From Acidobacteriota bacterium (GTDB taxonomy: Bacteria > Acidobacteriota > UBA6911): a DNA stretch of 9,319 bases. The notes under the pieces are model-generated. The model searched no databases. It worked only from the letters and a program-made list of their open reading frames with translations, and had not been told where the DNA came from. Position 1 is the stretch's first letter. The number at the start of each line of letters is the position of its first letter. Where the stretch lies: positions 1 to 9,319 of the forward strand of contig JAFNAH010000021.1 in the NCBI GenBank assembly GCA_017860075.1, given 5' to 3'. Of this stretch, positions 6,678 through 9,319 are shown piece after piece. Made by a program: the position numbers and the translations under genes.

Positions 6678-8971
6678 GGACAGGAGAACCCTATTTCGCG
6701 CAAACGGGTGCGGGCGCTCCGGCGGGCCAGACGGGCGCCGATCTGCCGCCCTGGGGTGAGACACGGATCGTCGGCAAGCCGTTGCCGCGCGTGGACGGTT
6801 ACGAGCGCGCCTCGGGCACTGCGGTCTACGTCCGCGATATGGCCCTGCCGGGCATGCTCCACGGTGCAATCGTTCGCTGCCCGCACGCAAATGCCCGGGT
6901 CAAGAATGTGGACGTCAGCAAGGCCGAGAAGATGCCGGGTGTGAGAGCGGTCATCACCGGTCAGACCCCGGCGGCGAAGATCCCGTGGTACTCGGGCGAC
7001 AAAGGCCCTACGAGCTGGCTTTTTGATGCCCACTGCCGACACGAGGGAGAAGAGGTCGCGGCGGTGGCGGCAGACACGCCCGAGCAGGCACAGGACGCCG
7101 CACGGGCCGTCTCTGTAGAATACGAAGTTCTGCCCTTCGTGGTGGACCACGAAAAGGCCCTTGAAGCCGGGGCGCCCGCGGTCCAGGAAGGCGGCAATCG
7201 CTTTGGAGAGCCGTCCGTCTACCAGCGCGGGGACGTTGCCGCAGGATTTGCGGCGGCGGATGCGGTCATTGAAAATACCTACCACACCCCGACGGTGTTC
7301 CACACCGCCATGGAGGTGCACGGGTCGGTCGTGCAGTGGGACGGCGATCGCCTGACTGTCTGGGATACGACCCAGGGTGTATTCAACCGCCGCATCGAGC
7401 TCGCCCAGATATTCAAGATGCCCTTGAGCTCCATCCGTGTCGTCAGCCTCTACATGGGGGGCGGATTCGGCAGCAAGCTCGAAGTGGGGAAGTACACGGT
7501 CATTGCCGCGCTGTTCGCGCGCATGACGAATCGCCCCGTGAAGATCTTTCTCAGTCGCGAAGAGACCTTCCTCTGCGCCGGCAACCGGCCGGCAAACAGA
7601 ATCTGGCTCAAGGCCGGGGTCAAGAAGGACGGGACCCTGACTGCCCTCGAGGCACGGTTCTCAGGCCCCGCCGGGGCTTACCCCTCCTGGGACGCCCTCT
7701 CCTCCTACCAGATCTCGGATCTCTATCTCTGCCCCAATGTTCGCACCGAGGAACAGAATGTGTTCATCAACGCCGGGAAGGCCCGGCCCATGCGCGCCCC
7801 CGGGTTCCCCGCGTGCTCGTGGGCGTTGGAGCAGACCATGGACCAGCTCGCAGCGAAGCTGGCGATGGATCCTGTGGAGCTGCGCCTCAAGAACATACCG
7901 ACCGTCAGCCAGATCGAGAAGAACATCCCCTACACCACGACCGGCCTCCGGCAGTGCATCGCCGAGGGGGCGAAAACCTTCGGCTGGAGCGAGGCGCGCC
8001 GCGGGTCCCGCGGTGACGGCCACGTCAGGCGCGGAACGGGAATGGCCGCGGGCATGTGGGGCTGGGCCGGGGAGCCTTCGGCCATCGTCATCGTGAAACT
8101 GCTCGCCGACGGTTCGGTCAACCTGAACATGGGTGCGAGCGACATCGGGACCGGCACCAAGACGGTCATGGCGATGGTTGTGAGCGAGGAGCTTGGCGTC
8201 CCCCTGGAAAAGATCGCGATTGAACATGCGGATACCGCGACGACGCAGTACGCACCCGATTCGGGCGGCAGCCAGATAACGCTCGTGTGCGCCCCTGCGG
8301 TGCGTGCCGCAGCGGCCGCGGTGAAGGCGGAGTTGCTCTCGCTCGCCGCCGCCGAACTTTCACAACCCGCCGCGGCCCTGAGGCTGCGCGACGGTGCCGT
8401 GGAACAGACGGCAGACGGGAAGCGGGTGCCGATTGCCGACCTCAAATCGCTTGGAGAGCGTCAGCTCCTGATCGGTGTCGGCCGGCGCGCACCGCATCCT
8501 GCGGGCAAGACCGCGCTGCCATTTGTAGCCCAGTTTGCGGAGGTCGAGGTCAACACGCGAACCGGGGCCGTGAAGGTGCTGCGAATGGTGGCCGCCCACG
8601 ACAGCGGCCGGGCGATGAGTCCGCTTACGTACAAGAACCAGGTGATCGGGGGATTCGCGCAGGGCCTCGGCCTCGCCATCAGCGAACAGCGGGTGATGGA
8701 TCGGCAGACCGGCAAAGTCGTCAACGCCAACTGGCATGACTACAAGATCCCGACGGCGCTCGATGTGCCCACCAGCCATACCTGCCTCCCCATAGACCTG
8801 CACGACACCGAGTGCAACACAACCGGCGCCAAGGGACTCGGCGAACCTGCGACGATCCCTTCCGCAGCGGCGATCGCAAACGCCGTCTGCAACGCCATCG
8901 GTGTGCGATTTTTCGACGGGCCGATCACCCCGGCCCGGGTGCTTGAAACACTGGCCCGCAAGGGCGCATAG
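6674..8971 (+). CDS. Molybdopterin-binding catalytic subunit of an aldehyde/xanthine oxidase-type enzyme
   Basis: Predicted 765-residue large subunit holding the molybdenum cofactor (probably the cytosine dinucleotide form) and the substrate site. Visible in order: the N-terminal hammerhead domain from about VGKPLPRVDGYE (33-44), AMEVHG (212-217), the cofactor loop GGGFGSK (262-268), RPMRAPG (371-377), GASDIGTGT (487-495), DSGGSQITL (529-537), HDSGRAMSP (642-650) and GAKGLGEPATIP (718-729), in which E724 is the expected catalytic base. The substrate loop RPMRAPG is neither the CSFR motif of form I CO dehydrogenase nor AYRGAGR of form II, so a CO dehydrogenase is unlikely; an aldehyde or N-heterocycle oxidising enzyme is more plausible, but the substrate cannot be read from sequence. 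It has no signal peptide and would be exported bound to the Tat-bearing subunit. Its stop overlaps the ribosome site of the next gene. Confidence 0.95.
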   Translation: MRTGEPYFAQTGAGAPAGQTGADLPPWGETRIVGKPLPRVDGYERASGTAVYVRDMALPGMLHGAIVRCPHANARVKNVDVSKAEKMPGVRAVITGQTPAAKIPWYSGDKGPTSWLFDAHCRHEGEEVAAVAADTPEQAQDAARAVSVEYEVLPFVVDHEKALEAGAPAVQEGGNRFGEPSVYQRGDVAAGFAAADAVIENTYHTPTVFHTAMEVHGSVVQWDGDRLTVWDTTQGVFNRRIELAQIFKMPLSSIRVVSLYMGGGFGSKLEVGKYTVIAALFARMTNRPVKIFLSREETFLCAGNRPANRIWLKAGVKKDGTLTALEARFSGPAGAYPSWDALSSYQISDLYLCPNVRTEEQNVFINAGKARPMRAPGFPACSWALEQTMDQLAAKLAMDPVELRLKNIPTVSQIEKNIPYTTTGLRQCIAEGAKTFGWSEARRGSRGDGHVRRGTGMAAGMWGWAGEPSAIVIVKLLADGSVNLNMGASDIGTGTKTVMAMVVSEELGVPLEKIAIEHADTATTQYAPDSGGSQITLVCAPAVRAAAAAVKAELLSLAAAELSQPAAALRLRDGAVEQTADGKRVPIADLKSLGERQLLIGVGRRAPHPAGKTALPFVAQFAEVEVNTRTGAVKVLRMVAAHDSGRAMSPLTYKNQVIGGFAQGLGLAISEQRVMDRQTGKVVNANWHDYKIPTALDVPTSHTCLPIDLHDTECNTTGAKGLGEPATIPSAAAIANAVCNAIGVRFFDGPITPARVLETLARKGA

Positions 8972-8980
8972 GAGTAAGCC

Positions 8981-9319
8981 ATGATGCCAGATTTCTCTTA
9001 TGTCCAGGCCGCGAACCTCGAGGAAGCGATCCGCCTGCTGTCGACCCCCGGCTCCCGCCTGCATGCCGGCGGAACCGATCTGCTGGGCTGCCTGCGAGAT
9101 GGAGTCTTTTCTGCCGGCAAGGTGGTAAGCATCAGCGGCCTGACCGGCCTGCGCGGCATCAAGGCGGTGCCGGGCGGCGGCCTGCGCATTGGCGCGCTTG
9201 CAACGCTGACCGAGATCGCAGCGCACCCGGGGATTCAGAAGGATTACCCGGCGCTCGCACAGGCGGCCGCATCCGCGGCCAGCCCCCAGTTGCGCAACCA
9301 GGGGACTCTGGGTGGAAAC
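8981..9319 (+). CDS. FAD-binding subunit of the molybdenum hydroxylase (partial, runs off window)
   Basis: First 113 residues of the FAD subunit; the gene continues past the window. The N-terminal FAD-binding fold shows AGGTDLL (29-35), where the FAD phosphates bind, GGLRIGALATLTEI (66-79) and QLRNQGTLGGN (103-113), all standard for the CoxM/PaoB type. It takes electrons from the [2Fe-2S] clusters and hands them to the final acceptor. It starts 9 bases after the stop of the molybdopterin gene, with GGAG 6 bases before the ATG; a second ATG follows immediately and may also be used. No signal peptide, so it too would be carried out by the iron-sulfur subunit. Sequence that would show an extra [4Fe-4S] cluster lies just beyond the end. 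Confidence 0.93.
   Translation, partial: MMPDFSYVQAANLEEAIRLLSTPGSRLHAGGTDLLGCLRDGVFSAGKVVSISGLTGLRGIKAVPGGGLRIGALATLTEIAAHPGIQKDYPALAQAAASAASPQLRNQGTLGGN

Noticed and set aside
6674..8971. Reading the large subunit as carbon monoxide dehydrogenase CoxL
   Set aside because: The active-site loop is RPMRAPG, not the CSFR motif of form I or AYRGAGR of form II.
8360..9226. Long minus-strand open frame (288 codons) opposite the hydroxylase genes
   Set aside because: It covers two clear enzyme genes on the other strand, including their conserved motifs, and its own translation is Arg/Ala/Gly-rich without known motifs.

Overview
The window is a GC-rich piece of bacterial chromosome packed with protein genes. 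I see no RNA genes, insertion sequences, phage genes or CRISPR arrays. Two small exported proteins (a DUF4136 protein and a LolA-like protein), a membrane-embedded spermidine-synthase-like fusion and a Tat-exported molybdenum hydroxylase are together common in Acidobacteriota and related soil or sediment lineages. That assignment is an inference from gene content; there is no marker gene here.

Layout. Bases 44-550 (minus strand) encode a ferritin-like protein of the DPSL (thioferritin) type. Divergent from it, bases 741-2142 (plus strand) hold two small secreted proteins in tandem, led by a good sigma70-type promoter at 620-648. These converge on a minus-strand pair: a membrane/spermidine-synthase-like fusion (3786-5879) followed, with an ATGA overlap, by an exported two-domain protein of unknown function (2227-3789). 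A strong GC-rich palindrome (2163-2208) sits in the convergent gap. Divergent from the minus-strand pair, bases 6048 to the window end encode a three-subunit molybdenum hydroxylase of the xanthine dehydrogenase/aldehyde oxidase family, in the order [2Fe-2S] subunit, molybdopterin subunit, FAD subunit (cut off by the window end).

How the genes work together. The three hydroxylase genes are tightly packed (ATGA overlap, then 9 bases) and should make one complex. Only the iron-sulfur subunit has a Tat signal peptide, so the folded complex is probably carried to the periplasm by that subunit, as in the E. coli aldehyde oxidase PaoABC. Electrons would pass from the molybdenum centre through two [2Fe-2S] clusters to FAD. 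The DPSL protein probably stores iron and removes peroxide; a link to the hydroxylase, which may produce peroxide, is possible but not shown. The least understood unit is the translationally coupled pair at 2227-5879. There is no gene-free stretch longer than 300 bases.
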